This document shows positions 34,060 through 46,199 of a stretch of DNA of 64,000 nucleotides, one piece after another (position 1 is the stretch's first letter; each line of letters starts with the position of its first letter). The notes under the pieces are model-generated. The model was not told the origin of the DNA, did no database searches, and saw only the letters and a list, made by a program, of their open reading frames with translations. The translations under genes and the position numbers were made by a program. Source of the DNA: Canna indica (taxonomy: Eukaryota; Streptophyta; Magnoliopsida; Zingiberales; Cannaceae); the NCBI GenBank assembly GCA_034359265.1, contig CP136897.1:35265501-35329500 (forward strand), in the 5' to 3' direction.

Positions 34060-34426
34060 TTTTTTTTACTACCTATTTGATTGCACGACGAGATCATTTT
34101 TTTTACCAATCTTTCTAACCAAACGTTAAGGACGGACGACGTCGTCGACATAAAATTTGGCTGTGGATCGCCCGCGCGGGGCCCGCCGCAACCTCTACGG
34201 CCGGCTCGATCGACCAACCGACCCGAAAAATTAAAATTTGTAAATAAATAATAAATATAACATTTCAATTATTATTTTTCGTTTAAAACGGGCGTAACTC
34301 CGTGCATTATTGTCCGATTTCAGCTTTTCACGTGGCGCTAAAAGGCGCGCGAAGAGACGAAGAAAATGACCCCGAGCTATCCCTCGGACGCTCACCCTTA
34401 TTAGCCGACGATCAGAATTGCATCAT

Positions 34427-34543
34427 GGGTGCGATCATACCAGCACTAACGCACCAGATCCCATCAGAACTCCTAAGTTAAGCGTGCTTGGGCGAGAGTA
34501 GTACTAGGATGGGTGACCCCGTGGGAAGTCCTCGTGTTGCACC
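34427..34543 (+). rRNA. 5S rRNA: 5S rRNA gene, p48T/p95G type
   Basis: p30 A, p48 T, p95 G. Confidence 0.96.
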
Positions 34544-34912
34544 TTTTTTTTTTACTACCTATTTGATTGCACGACGAGATCATTTTTTTTACCAATCTTT
34601 CTAACCAAACGTTAAGGACGGACGACGTCGTCGACATAAAATTTGGCTGTCGATCGCCCGCGCAGGGCCCGCCGCAACCTCTACGGCCGGCTCGATCGAC
34701 CAACCGATCCGAAAAATTAAAATTTGTAAATAAATAAGAAATATAACATTTCAATTATTATTTTTCGTTTAAAACGGGCGTAACTCCGTGCATTATTGTC
34801 TGATTTCAGATTTTCACGTGGCGCTAAAAGGCGCGCGAAGAGACGAAGAAAATGACCCCGAGCTATCCCTCGGACGCTCACCCTTATTGGCCGACGATCA
34901 GAATTGCATGAC

Positions 34913-35029
34913 GGGTGCGATCATACCAGCACTAATGCACTGGATCCCATCAGAACTCCGAAGTTAAGCGTGCTTGGGCGAGGGTAGTACTAGGATCGGT
35001 GACCCCTTGGGAAGTCCTCGTGTTGCACC
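34913..35029 (+). rRNA. 5S rRNA: 5S rRNA gene, p71G/p85C type
   Basis: p24 T, p29 T, p71 G, p85 C, p95 T. Confidence 0.96.
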
Positions 35030-35397
35030 TTTTTTTTTACTACCTATTTGATTGCATGACGAGATCATTTTTTTTACCAATCTCTCTAACCAAACGTTAA
35101 GGACGGACGACGTCGTCGACATAAAATTTGGCTGTCGATCGCCCGCGCGGGGCCCGCCGCAACCTCTACGGCCGGCTCGATCGACCAACCGATCCGAAAA
35201 ATTAAAATTTGTAAATAAATAAGAAATATAACATTTCAATTATTATTTTTCGTTTAAAACGGGCGTAACTCCGTGCATTATTGTCTGATTTCAGATTTTC
35301 ACGTGGCGCTAAAAGGCGCGCGAAGAGACGAAGAAAATGACCCCGAGCTATCCCTCGGACGCTCACCCTTATTGGCCGACGATCAGAATTGCATGAC

Positions 35398-35514
35398 GGG
35401 TGCGATCATACCAGCACTAATGCACCGGATCCCATCAGAACTCCGAAGTTAAGCGTGCTTGGGCGAGGGTAGTACTAGGATCGGTGACCCCTTGGGAAGT
35501 CCTCGTGTTGCACC
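35398..35514 (+). rRNA. 5S rRNA: 5S rRNA gene, p71G/p85C type
   Basis: p24 T, p71 G, p85 C, p95 T. Confidence 0.96.
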
Positions 35515-35882
35515 TTTTTTTTTACTACCTATTTGATTGCATGACGAGATCATTTTTTTTACCAATCTTTCTAACCAAACGTTAAGGACGGACGACGTCG
35601 TCGACATAAAATTTGGCTGTCGATCGCCCGCGCGGGGCCCGCCGCAACCTCTACGGCCGGCTCGATCGACCAACCGATCCGAAAAATTAAAATTTGTAAA
35701 TAAATAAGAAATATAACATTTCAATTATTATTTTTCGTTTAAAACGGGCGTAACTCCGTGCATTATTGTCTGATTTCAGATTTTCACGTGGCGCTAAAAG
35801 GCGCGCGAAGAGACGAAGAAAATGACCCCGAGCTATCCCTCGGACGCTCACCCTTATTGGCCGACGATCAGAATTGCATGAC

Positions 35883-35999
35883 GGGTGCGATCATACCAGC
35901 ACTAATGCACTGGATCCCATCAGAACTCCGAAGTTAAGCGTGCTTGGGCGAGGGTAGTACTAGGATCGGTGACCCCTTGGGAAGTCCTCGTGTTGCACC
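35883..35999 (+). rRNA. 5S rRNA: 5S rRNA gene, p71G/p85C type
   Basis: Same as 34913, one dimer (970 bp) earlier. Confidence 0.96.
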
Positions 36000-36367
36000 T
36001 TTTTTTTTACTACCTATTTGATTGCATGACGAGATCATTTTTTTTACCAATCTCTCTAACCAAACGTTAAGGACGGACGACGTCGTCGACATAAAATTTG
36101 GCTGTCGATCGCCCGCGCGGGGCCCGCCGCAACCTCTACGGCCGGCTCGATCGACCAACCGATCCGAAAAATTAAAATTTGTAAATAAATAAGAAATATA
36201 ACATTTCAATTATTATTTTTCGTTTAAAACGGGCGTAACTCCGTGCATTATTGTCTGATTTCAGATTTTCACGTGGCGCTAAAAGGCGCGCGAAGAGACG
36301 AAGAAAATGACCCCGAGCTATCCCTCGGACGCTCACCCTTATTGGCCGACGATCAGAATTGCATGAC

Positions 36368-36484
36368 GGGTGCGATCATACCAGCACTAATGCACCGGAT
36401 CCCATCAGAACTCCGAAGTTAAGCGTGCTTGGGCGAGGGTAGTACTAGGATCGGTGACCCCTTGGGAAGTCCTCGTGTTGCACC
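36368..36484 (+). rRNA. 5S rRNA: 5S rRNA gene, p71G/p85C type
   Basis: Same as 35398, one dimer earlier. Confidence 0.96.
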
Positions 36485-36852
36485 TTTTTTTTTACTACCT
36501 ATTTGATTGCATGACGAGATCATTTTTTTTACCAATCTTTCTAACCAAACGTTAAGGACGGACGACGTCGTCGACATAAAATTTGGCTGTCGATCTCCCG
36601 CGCGGGGCCCGCCGCAACCTCTACGGCCGGCTCGATCGACCAACCGATCCGAAAAATTAAAATTTGTAAATAAATAAGAAATATAACATTTCAATTATTA
36701 TTTTTCGTTTAAAACGGGCGTAACTCCGTGCATTATTGTCTGATTTCAGCTTTTCACGTGGCGCTAAAAGGCGCGCGAAGAGACGAAGAAAATGACCCCG
36801 AGCTATCCCTCGGACGCTCACCCTTATTAGCCGACGATCAGAAGTGCATGAC

Positions 36853-36969
36853 GGGTGCGATCATACCAGCACTAACGCACCGGATCCCATCAGAACTCCG
36901 AAGTTAAGCGTGCTTGGGCGAGAGTAGTACTAGGATGGGTGACCCCTTGGGAAGTCCTCGTGTTGCACC
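36853..36969 (+). rRNA. 5S rRNA: 5S rRNA gene, one change from consensus
   Basis: Only p95 T, as in 33943 six units (2910 bp) upstream. The next copy is type B. Confidence 0.98.
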
Positions 36970-37170
36970 TTTTTTTTACTACCTATTTGATTGCACGACG
37001 AGATCATTTTTTTTACCAATCTTTCTAACCAAACGTTAAGGACGGACGACGTCGTCGACATAAAATTTGGCTGTGGATCGCCCGCGCGGGGCCCGCCGCA
37101 ACCTCTACGGCCGGCTCGATCGACCAACCGACCCGAAAAATTAAAATTTGTAAATAAATAAGAGAAATAA

Positions 37171-37278
37171 CATACCAGCACTAACGCACCGGATCTCATC
37201 AGAACTCTGAATTTAAGCGTGCTTGGGCGAGAGTAGTACTAGGATGGGTGACCCCCTGGGAAGTCCTCGTGTTGCACC
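37171..37278 (+). pseudogene. 5'-truncated 5S gene (type B junction)
   Basis: Spacer AGAGAAATAA joined to CATACC; p35 T, p47 T, p51 T (A box). Confidence 0.93.
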
Positions 37279-37646
37279 TTTTTTTTTTACTACCAATTTG
37301 ATTGCACGACGAGATCATTTTTTTTATCAATCTTTCTAACCAAACGTTAAGGTCGGACGACGTCGTCGACATAAAATTTGGCTGTCGATCGCCCGCGCGG
37401 GCCCCACCGCAAACTCTACGGCCGGCTCGATCGACCAACCGACCCGAAAAATTAAATTTGTAAATAAATAAGAAATATAACATTTCAATTATTATTTTTC
37501 GTTTAAAACGGGCGTAACTCCGTGCATTATTGTCCGATTTCAGCTTTTCACGTGGCGCTAAAAGGCGCGCGAAGAGACGAAGAAAATGACCCCGAGCTAT
37601 CCCTCGGACGCTCACCCTTATTAGCCGACGATCAGAAGTGCATGAC

Positions 37647-37763
37647 GGGTGCGATCATACCAGCACTAACGCACCGGATCCCATCAGAACTCCGAAGTTA
37701 AGAGTGCTTGGGCGAGAGTAGTACTAGGATGGGTGACCCCCTGGGAAGTCCTCGTGTTGCACC
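37647..37763 (+). rRNA. 5S rRNA: 5S rRNA gene, one change from consensus
   Basis: Only p57 A, within the A box. Lies between two type B copies. Confidence 0.97.
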
Positions 37764-37965
37764 TTTTTTTTTACTACCTATTTGATTGCACGACGAGATC
37801 ATTTTTTTTACCAATCTTTCTAACCAAACGTTAAGGACGGACGACGTCGTCGACATAAAATTTGGCTGTGGATCGCCCGGGCGGGGCCCGCCGCAACCTC
37901 TACGGCCGGCTCGATCGACCAACCGACCCGAAAAATTAAAATTTATAAATAAATAAGAGAAATAA

Positions 37966-38073
37966 CATACCAGCACTAACGCACCGGATCTCATCAGAAC
38001 TCTGAATTTAAGCGTGCTTGGGCGAGAGTAGTACTAGGATGGGTGACCCCCTGGGAAGTCCTCGTGTTGCACC
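37966..38073 (+). pseudogene. 5'-truncated 5S gene (type B junction)
   Basis: Same allele as 37171 (p35 T, p47 T, p51 T). Confidence 0.93.
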
Positions 38074-38441
38074 TTTTTTTTTACTACCAATTTGATTGCA
38101 CGACGAGATCATTTTTTTTACCAATCTTTCTAACCAAACGTTAAGGACGGACGACGTCGTCGACATAAAATTTGGCTGTCGATCGCCCGCGCGGGCCCCA
38201 CCGCAAACTCTACGGCCGGCTCGATCGACCAACCGACCCGAAAAATTAAAATTTGTAAATAAATAAGAAAAATAACATTTCAATTATTATTTTTCGTTTA
38301 AAACGGGCGTAACTCCGTGCATTATTGTCCGATTTCTACTTTTCACGTGGCGCTAAAAGGCGCGCCAAGAGACGAAGAAAATGACCCCGAGCTATCCCTC
38401 GGACGCTCACCCTTATTAGCCGACGATCAGAATTGCATCAC

Positions 38442-38558
38442 GAGTGCGATCATACCAGCACTAACGCACTGGATCCCATCAGAACTCCGAAGTTAAGCGT
38501 GCTTGCGCGAGAGTAGTACTATGATGGGTGACCCCCTGGGAAGTCCTCGTGTTGCACC
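38442..38558 (+). rRNA. 5S rRNA: 5S rRNA gene
   Basis: p2 A, p29 T, p65 C, p81 T. The T run is TTTTGTTTT. Confidence 0.95.
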
Positions 38559-38926
38559 TTTTGTTTTACTACCTATTTGATTGCACGACGAGATCATTTT
38601 TTTTACCAATCTTTCTAACCAAACGTTAGGGACGGACGACGTCGTCGACATAAAATTTGGCTGTCGATCGCCCGCGCGGGGCCCGCCGCAACCTCTACGG
38701 CCGGCTCGATCGACCAACCGGCCCGAAAAATTAAAATTTGTAAATAAATAAGAAAAATAACATTTCATTTATTATTTTTCGTTTAAAACGGGCGTAACTT
38801 CGTGCATCATTGTCCGATTTCATCTTTTCACGTGGCGCTAAAAGGCGCGCGAAGAGACGAAGAAAATCACCCCGAGCTATCCCTCGGACGCTCAACCTTA
38901 TTAGCCGACGATCAGAAGTGCACAAC

Positions 38927-39043
38927 GGGTGCGATCATACCAGCACTAACGCACCGGATCCCATCAGAACTCCGAAGTTAAGCGTGCTTGGGCGAGAGTA
39001 GTACTAGGATGGGTGACCCCCTGGGAAGTCCTCGTGTTGCACC
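38927..39043 (+). rRNA. 5S rRNA: 5S rRNA gene, exact array consensus
   Basis: All 117 nt match the consensus. Promoter TTATTA at -29 to -24, C at -1, T9 terminator directly after CACC. The spacer variant GCTCAACC lies just upstream of the TATA-like site. A strong candidate for an active gene. Confidence 0.98.
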
Positions 39044-39412
39044 TTTTTTTTTACTACCTATTTGATTGCACGACGAGATCATTTTTTTTACCAATCTTTC
39101 TAACCAAACGTTAAGGACGGACGACGTCGTCGACATAAAATTTGGCTGTCGATCACCCGCGCAGGGCCCGCCGCAACCTCTACGGCCGGCTCGATCGACC
39201 AACCGATCCGAAAAATTAAAATTTGTAAATAAATAAGAAAATATAACATTTCAATTATTATTTTTCGTTTAAAACGGGCGTAACTCCGTGCATTATTGTC
39301 CGATTTCAGCTTTTCACGTGGCGCTAAAAGGCGCGCCAAGAGACGAAGAAAATGACCCCGAGCTATCCCTCGGACGCTCACCCTTATTGGCCGACGATCA
39401 GAATTGCATCAC

Positions 39413-39529
39413 GGGTGCGATCATACCAGCACTAATGCACCGGATCCCATCAGAACTCCGAAGTTAAGCGCGCTTGGGCGAGGGTAGTACTAGGATGGGT
39501 GACCCCCTGGGAAGTCCTCGTGTTGCACC
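39413..39529 (+). rRNA. 5S rRNA: 5S rRNA gene
   Basis: p24 T, p59 C, p71 G. Confidence 0.96.
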
Positions 39530-39731
39530 TTTTTTTTTACTACCGATTTGATTGCATGACGAGATCATTTTTTTTACCAATCTTTCTAACCAAACGTTAA
39601 GGACGGACGACGTCGTCGACATAAAATTTGGCTGTGGATCGCCCGCGTGGGGCCCGCCGCAACCTCTACGGCCGGCTCGATCGACCAACCGACCCGAAAA
39701 ATTAAAATTTGTAAATAAATAAGAGAAATAA

Positions 39732-39839
39732 CATACCAGCACTAACGCACCGGATCTGATCAGAACTCTGAATTTAAGCGTGCTTGGGCGAGAGTAGTAC
39801 TAGGATGGGTGACCCCCTGGGAAGTCCTCGTGTTGCACC
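39732..39839 (+). pseudogene. 5'-truncated 5S gene (type B junction)
   Basis: p35 T, p36 G, p47 T, p51 T; the p36 G marks the lineage shared with 42912 and 45164. Confidence 0.93.
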
Positions 39840-40206
39840 TTTTTTTTTTACTACCAATTTGATTGCACGACGAGATCATTTTTTTACCAATCTTTCTAAC
39901 CAAACGTTAAGGACGGACGAAGTCGTCGACATAAAATTTGGCTGTCGATCGCCCGCGCGGGGCCCACCGCAAACTCTACGGCCGGCTCGATCGACCAACC
40001 GACCCGAAAAATTAAATTTGTAAATAAATAAGAAATATAACATTTCAATTATTATTTTTCGTTTAAAACGGGCGTAACTCCGTGCATTATTGTCCGATTT
40101 CAGCTTTTCACGTGGCGCTAAAAGGCGTGCGAAGAGACGAAGAAAATGACCCCGAGCTATCCCTCGGACGCTCACCCTTATTAGCCGACGATCAGAAGAG
40201 CATGAC

Positions 40207-40323
40207 GGGTGCGATCATACCAGCACTAACGCACCGGATCCCATCAGAACTTCGAAGTTAAGCGTGCTTGGGCGAGAGTAGTACTATGATGGGTGACCCC
40301 CTGGGAAGTCCTCGTGTTGCACC
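40207..40323 (+). rRNA. 5S rRNA: 5S rRNA gene
   Basis: p46 T, p81 T. Preceded by AGAGCATGAC. Its spacer has a 40-bp deletion. Confidence 0.96.
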
Positions 40324-40651
40324 TTTTTTTTTACTACCTATTTGATTGCACGACGAGATCATTTTTTTTAGCAATCTTTCTAACCAAACGTTAAGGACGG
40401 ACGACGTCATCGTCATAAAATTTGGCTGTCGATTGCCCGCGCGAGGCCCGAAAAATTAAAATTTGTAAATAAATAAGAAAAATAACATTTCATTTATTAT
40501 TTTTCGTTTAAAACGGGCGTAACTTCGTGCATTATTGTCCGATTTCAGCTTTTCACGTGGCGCTAAAAGGCGCGCGAAGAGACGAAGAAAATGACCCCGA
40601 GCTATCCCTCGGACGCTCAACCTTATTGGCCGACGATCAGAATTGCATCTC
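40324..40651 (+). other. Spacer with 40-bp deletion in the GC core
   Basis: GCGCGAGGCCCG (ending near 40450) runs directly into AAAAATTAAAA. The missing segment lies between two CCCG direct repeats. The duplicated spacer after 45639 has the same deletion. Confidence 0.88.
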
Positions 40652-40768
40652 GGGTGCGATCATACCAGCACTAATGCACCGGATCCCATCAGAACTCCGA
40701 AGTTAAGCGTGCTTGGGCGAGAGTAGTACTAGGATGGGTGACCCCCTGGGTAGTCCTCGTGTTGCACC
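40652..40768 (+). rRNA. 5S rRNA: 5S rRNA gene
   Basis: p24 T, p100 T; promoter TTATTG. Confidence 0.96.
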
Positions 40769-41136
40769 TTTTTTTTTACTACCTATTTGATTGCATGACG
40801 AGATCATTTTTTTTACCAATCTTTCTAACCAAACGTTAAGGACGGACGACGTCGTCGACATAAAATTTGGCTGTCGATCGCCTGCGCGGGGCCCGCCGCA
40901 ACCTCTACGGCCGGCTCGATCGACCAACCGACCCGAAAAATTAAAATTTGTAAATAAATAAGAAATATAACATTTCAATTATTATTTTTCGTTTAAAACG
41001 GGCGTAACTCCGTGCATTATTGTCCGATTTCAGCTTTTCACGTGGCGCTAAAAGGCGCGCGAAGAGACGAAGAAAATGACCCCGAGCTATCCCTCGGACG
41101 CTCACCCTTATTAGCCGACGATCAGAATTGCATCAT

Positions 41137-41253
41137 GGGTGCGATCATACCAGCACTAACGCACCGGATCCCATCAGAACTCCTAAGTTAAGCGTGCTTG
41201 GGCGAGAGTAGTACTAGGATGGGTGACCCCGTGGGAAGTCCTCGTGTTGCACC
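41137..41253 (+). rRNA. 5S rRNA: 5S rRNA gene, p48T/p95G type
   Basis: p48 T, p95 G. Confidence 0.97.
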
Positions 41254-41621
41254 TTTTTTTTTACTACCTATTTGATTGCATGACGAGATCATTTTTTTTA
41301 CCAATCTTTCTAACCAAACGTTAAGGACGGACGACGTCGTCGACATAAAATTTGGCTGTCGATCGCCTGCGCGGGGCCCGCCGCAACCTCTACGGCCGGC
41401 TCGATCGACCAACCGACCCGAAAAATTAAAATTTGTAAATAAATAAGAAATATAACATTTCAATTATTATTTTTCGTTTAAAACGGGCGTAACTCCGTGC
41501 ATTATTGTCCGATTTCAGCTTTTCACGTGGCGCTAAAAGGCGCGCGAAGAGACGAAGAAAATGACCCCGAGCTATCCCTCGGACGCTCACCCTTATTAGC
41601 CGACGATCAGAATTGCATCAT

Positions 41622-41738
41622 GGGTGCGATCATACCAGCACTAACGCACCGGATCCCATCAGAACTCCTAAGTTAAGCGTCCTTAGGCGAGAGTAGTACT
41701 AGGATGGGTGACCCCGTGGGAAGTCCTCGTGTTGCACC
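41622..41738 (+). rRNA. 5S rRNA: 5S rRNA gene, p48T/p95G type
   Basis: p48 T, p60 C, p64 A, p95 G. Confidence 0.96.
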
Positions 41739-42107
41739 TTTTTTTTTTACTACCTATTTGATTGCACGACTAGATCATTTTTTTTACCAATCTTTCTAAC
41801 CAAACGTTAAGGACGGACGACGTCGTCGACATAAAATTTGGCTGTCAATCGCCCGCGCAGGGCCCGCCGCAACCTCTACGGCCGGCTCGATCGACCAACC
41901 GATCCGAAAAATTAAAATTTGTAAATAAATAAGAAATATAACATTTCAATTATTATTTTTCGTTTAAAACGGGCGTAACTCCGTGCATTATTGTCCGATT
42001 TCAGCTTTTCACGTGGCGCTAAAAGGCGCGCGAAGAGACGAAGAAAATGACCCCGAGCTATCCCTCGGACGCTCACCCTTATTGGCCGACGATCAGAATT
42101 GCATGAT

Positions 42108-42224
42108 GGGTGCGATCATACCATCACTAATGCACCAGATCCCATCAGAACTCCGAAGTTAAGCGCGCTTGGGCGAGGGTAGTACTAGGATGGGTGACCC
42201 CCTGGGAAGTCCTCGTGTTGCACC
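42108..42224 (+). rRNA. 5S rRNA: 5S rRNA gene
   Basis: p17 T, p24 T, p30 A, p59 C, p71 G. Confidence 0.96.
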
Positions 42225-42592
42225 TTTTTTTTTACTACCTATTTGATTGCATGACGAGATCATTTTTTTTACCAATCTTTCTAACCAAACGTTAAGGACG
42301 GACGACGTCGTCGACATAAAATTTGGCTGTCGATCGCCCGCGCGGGGCCCGCCGCAACCTCTACGGCCGGCTCGATCGACCAACCGATCCGAAAAATTAA
42401 AATTTATAAATAAATAAGAAATATAACATTTCAATTATTATTTTTCGTTTTAAACGGGCGTAAATCCGTGCATTATTGTCCGATTTCACCTTTTCACGTG
42501 GCGTTAAAAGGTGCGCGAAGAGACGAAGAAAATGACCCCGAACTATCCCTCGGACGCTCACCCTTATTAGCCGACGATCAGAAGTGCATGAC

Positions 42593-42709
42593 GGGTGCGA
42601 TCATACCAGCACTAACGCACCGAATCCCATCAGAACTCCGAAGTTAAGCGTGCTTGGGCGAGAGTAGTACTAGGATGGGTGACCCCTTGGGAAGTCCTCG
42701 TGTTGCACC
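42593..42709 (+). rRNA. 5S rRNA: 5S rRNA gene
   Basis: p31 A, p95 T. Its spacer carries GTGGATCGCC and runs into a type B copy, unlike the spacer of its twin at 48024. Confidence 0.96.
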
Positions 42710-42839
42710 TTTTTTTTTACTACCTATTTGATTGCACGACGAGATCATTTTTTTTACCAATCTTTCTAACCAAACGTTAAGGACGGACGACGTCGTCGAC
42801 ATAAAATTTGGCTGTGGATCGCCCGCGCGGGGCCCGCCG

Positions 42840-43370
42840 CAACCTCTACGGCCGGCTCGATCGACCAACCGACCCGAAAAATTAAAATTTGTAAATAAAT
42901 AAGAGAAATAACATACCAGCACTAACGCACCGGATCTGATCAGAACTCTGAATTTAAGCGTGCTTGGGCGAGAGTAGTACTAGGATGGGTGACCCCCTGG
43001 GAAGTCCTCGTGTTGCACCTTTTTTTTTTACTACCAATTTGATTGCACGACGAGATCATTTTTTTACCAATCTTTCTAACCAAACGTTAAGGACGGACGA
43101 AGTCGTCGACATAAAATTTGGCTGTCGATCGCCCGCGCGGGGCCCACCGCAAACTCTACGGCCGGCTCGATCGACCAACCGACCCGAAAAATTAAATTTG
43201 TAAATAAATAAGAAATATAACATTTCAATTATTATTTTTCGTTTAAAACGGGCGGAACTCCGTGCATTATTGTCCGATTTCAGCTTTTCACGTGGCGCTA
43301 AAAGGCGTGCGAAGAGACGAAGAAAATGACCCCGAGCTATCCCTCGGACGCTCACCCTTATTAGCCGACG
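42840..43370 (+). repeat. Nested duplicate of 39660-40190 (offset 3180)
   Basis: The type B copy and its following spacer (TTAAATTTG, GGCGTGCGAAG markers) repeat those at 39732. The homology ends before the next gene, which is p48T/p95G here but p46T/p81T there. Confidence 0.83.
42912..43019 (+). pseudogene. 5'-truncated 5S gene (type B junction)
   Basis: p35 T, p36 G, p47 T, p51 T, as at 39732. Confidence 0.93.
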
Positions 43371-43386
43371 ATCAGAATTGCATCAT

Positions 43387-43503
43387 GGGTGCGATCATAC
43401 CAGCACTAACGCACCGGATCCCATCAGAACTCCTAAGTTAAGCGTGCTTGGGCGAGAGTAGTACTAGGATGGGTGACCCCGTGGGAAGTCCTCGTGTTGC
43501 ACC
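43387..43503 (+). rRNA. 5S rRNA: 5S rRNA gene, p48T/p95G type
   Basis: p48 T, p95 G. Its spacer (CCAAATGTTAAGG, CGCAGGGTCC) reappears after 48024. Confidence 0.97.
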
Positions 43504-43872
43504 TTTTTTTTTTACTACCTATTTGATTGCACGACGAGATCATTTTTTTTACCAATCTTTCTAACCAAATGTTAAGGACGGACGACGTCGTCGACATAAA
43601 ATTTGGCTGTCGATCGCCCGCGCAGGGTCCGCCGCAACCTCTACGGCCGGCTCGATCGACCAACCGATCCGAAAAATTAAAATTTGTAAATAAATAAGAA
43701 ATATTACATTTCAATTATTATTTTTCGTTTAAAACGGGCGTAACTCCGTGCATTATTGTCCGATTTCAGCTTTTCACGTGGCGCTAAAAGGCGCGCGAAG
43801 AGACGAAGAAAATGACCCCGAGCTATCCCTCGGACGCTCACCCTTATTAGCCGACGATCAGAATTGCATCAT

Positions 43873-43989
43873 GGGTGCGATCATACCAGCACTAACGCAC
43901 CGGATCCCATCAGAACTCCTAAGTTAAGCGTGCTTGGGCGAGAGTAGTTCTAGGATGGGTGACCCCGTGGGAAGTCCTCGTGTTGCACC
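43873..43989 (+). rRNA. 5S rRNA: 5S rRNA gene, p48T/p95G type
   Basis: p48 T, p77 T, p95 G. Confidence 0.96.
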
Positions 43990-44358
43990 TTTTTTTTTTA
44001 CTACATATTTGATTGCACGACTAGATCATTTTTTTTACCAATCTTTCTAACCAAACGTTAAGGACGGACGACGTCGTCGACATAAAATTTGGCTGTCGAT
44101 CGCCCGCGCGGGGCCCGCCGCAACCTCTACGGCCGGCTCGATCGACCAACCGGCCCGAAAAATTAAAATTTGTAAATAAATAAGAAAAATAACATTTCAT
44201 TTATTATTTTTCGTTTAAAACGGGCGTAACTTCGTGCATCATTGTCCGATTTCATCTTTTCACGTGGCGCTAAAAGGCGCGCGAAGAGACGAAGAAAATC
44301 ACCCCGAGCTATCCCTCGGACGCTCAACCTTATTAGCCGACGATCAGAAGTGCACAAC

Positions 44359-44475
44359 GGGTGCGATCATACCAGCACTAACGCACCGGATCCCATCAGA
44401 ACTCCGAAGTTAAGCGTGCTTGGGCGAGAGTAGTACTAGGATGGGTGACCCCCTGGGAAGTCCTCGTGTTGCACC
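44359..44475 (+). rRNA. 5S rRNA: 5S rRNA gene, exact array consensus (D3 twin of 38927)
   Basis: All 117 nt match the consensus; promoter and terminator intact. Confidence 0.98.
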
Positions 44476-44844
44476 TTTTTTTTTACTACCTATTTGATTG
44501 CACGACGAGATCATTTTTTTTACCAATCTTTCTAACCAAACGTTAAGGACGGACGACGTCGTCGACATAAAATTTGGCTGTCGATCACCCGCGCAGGGCC
44601 CGCCGCAACCTCTACGGCCGGCTCGATCGACCAACCGATCCGAAAAATTAAAATTTGTAAATAAATAAGAAAATATAACATTTCAATTATTATTTTTCGT
44701 TTAAAACGGTCGTAACTCCGTGCATTATTGTCCGATTTCAGCTTTTCACGTGGCGCTAAAAGGCGCGCGAAGAGACGAAGAAAATGACCCCGAGCTATCC
44801 CTCGGACGCTCACCCTTATTGGCCGACGATCAGAATTGCATCAC

Positions 44845-44961
44845 GGGTGCGATCATACCAGCACTAATGCACCGGATCCCATCAGAACTCCGAAGTTAAG
44901 CGCGCTTGGGCGAGGGTAGTACTAGGATGGGTGACCCCCTGGGAAGTCCTCGTGTTGCACC
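44845..44961 (+). rRNA. 5S rRNA: 5S rRNA gene (D3 twin of 39413)
   Basis: p24 T, p59 C, p71 G. Confidence 0.96.
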
Positions 44962-45163
44962 TTTTTTTTTACTACCTATTTGATTGCATGACGAGATCAT
45001 TTTTTTTACCAATCTTTCTAACCAAACGTTAAGGACGGACGACGTCGTCGACATAAAATTTGGCTGTGGATCGCCCGCGTGGGGCCCGCCGCAACCTCTA
45101 CGGCCGGCTCGATCGACCAACCGACCCGAAAAATTAAAATTTGTAAATAAATAAGAGAAATAA

Positions 45164-45271
45164 CATACCAGCACTAACGCACCGGATCTGATCAGAACTC
45201 TGAATTTAAGCGTGCTTGGGCGAGAGTAGTACTAGGATGGGTGACCCCCTGGGAAGTCCTCGTGTTGCACC
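45164..45271 (+). pseudogene. 5'-truncated 5S gene, type B (D3 twin of 39732)
   Basis: p35 T, p36 G, p47 T, p51 T. Confidence 0.93.
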
Positions 45272-45638
45272 TTTTTTTTTTACTACCAATTTGATTGCAC
45301 GACGAGATCATTTTTTTACCAATCTTTCTAACCAAACGTTAAGGACGGACGAAGTCGTCGACATAAAATTTGGCTGTCGATCGCCCGCGCGGGGCCCACC
45401 GCAAACTCTACGGCCGGCTCGATCGACCAACCGACCCGAAAAATTAAATTTGTAAATAAATAAGAAATATAACATTTCAATTATTATTTTTCGTTTAAAA
45501 CGGGCGTAACTCCGTGCATTATTGTCCGATTTCAGCTTTTCACGTGGCGCTAAAAGGCGTGCGAAGAGACGAAGAAAATGACCCCGAGCTATCCCTCGGA
45601 CGCTCACCCTTATTAGCCGACGATCAGAAGAGCATGAC

Positions 45639-45754
45639 GGGTGCGATCATACCAGCACTAACGCACCGGATCCCATCAGAACTTCGAAGTTAAGCGTGCT
45701 TGGGCGAGAGTACTACTATGATGGGTGACCCCCGGGAAGTCCTCGTGTTGCACC
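45639..45754 (+). rRNA. 5S rRNA: 5S rRNA gene, 1-nt deletion (D3 twin of 40207)
   Basis: p46 T, p75 C, p81 T and loss of p96 T (CCCCCGGGAAG). Confidence 0.94.
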
Positions 45755-46082
45755 TTTTTTTTTACTACCTATTTGATTGCACGACGAGATCATTTTTTTT
45801 AGCAATCTTTCTAACCAAACGTTAAGGACGGACGACGTCATCGTCATAAAATTTGGCTGTCGATTGCCCGCGCGAGGCCCGAAAAATTAAAATTTGTAAA
45901 TAAATAAGAAAAATAACATTTCATTTATTATTTTTCGTTTAAAACGGGCGTAACTTCGTGCATTATTGTCCGATTTCAGCTTTTCACGTGGCGCTAAAAG
46001 GCGCGCGAAGAGACGAAGAAAATGACCCCGAGCTATCCCTCGGACGCTCAACCTTATTGGCCGACGATCAGAATTGCATCTC

Positions 46083-46199
46083 GGGTGCGATCATACCAGC
46101 ACTAATGCACCGGATCCCATCAGAACTCCGAAGTTAAGCGTGCTTGGGCGAGAGTAGTACTAGGATGGGTGACCCCCTGGGTAGTCCTCGTGTTGCACC
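46083..46199 (+). rRNA. 5S rRNA: 5S rRNA gene (D3 twin of 40652)
   Basis: p24 T, p100 T. Confidence 0.96.

Larger units (their letters stand above)
34850..36789 (+). repeat. 970-bp dimeric higher-order repeat, two copies
   Basis: Units at 34913 and 35883 share p29 T and AATCTCTCTAACC in the spacer; units at 35398 and 36368 share p29 C and AATCTTTCTAACC. The alternation gives a two-unit period of 970 bp. Edges are approximate. Confidence 0.85.
38640..42760 (+). repeat. Segmental duplication D3, left copy
   Basis: Repeated at about 44070-48190 (offset 5432, later 5431 after a one-base gene deletion at 45639). Contains the exact-consensus gene at 38927, a type B copy and a 40-bp spacer deletion. 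Edges approximate. Confidence 0.87.
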
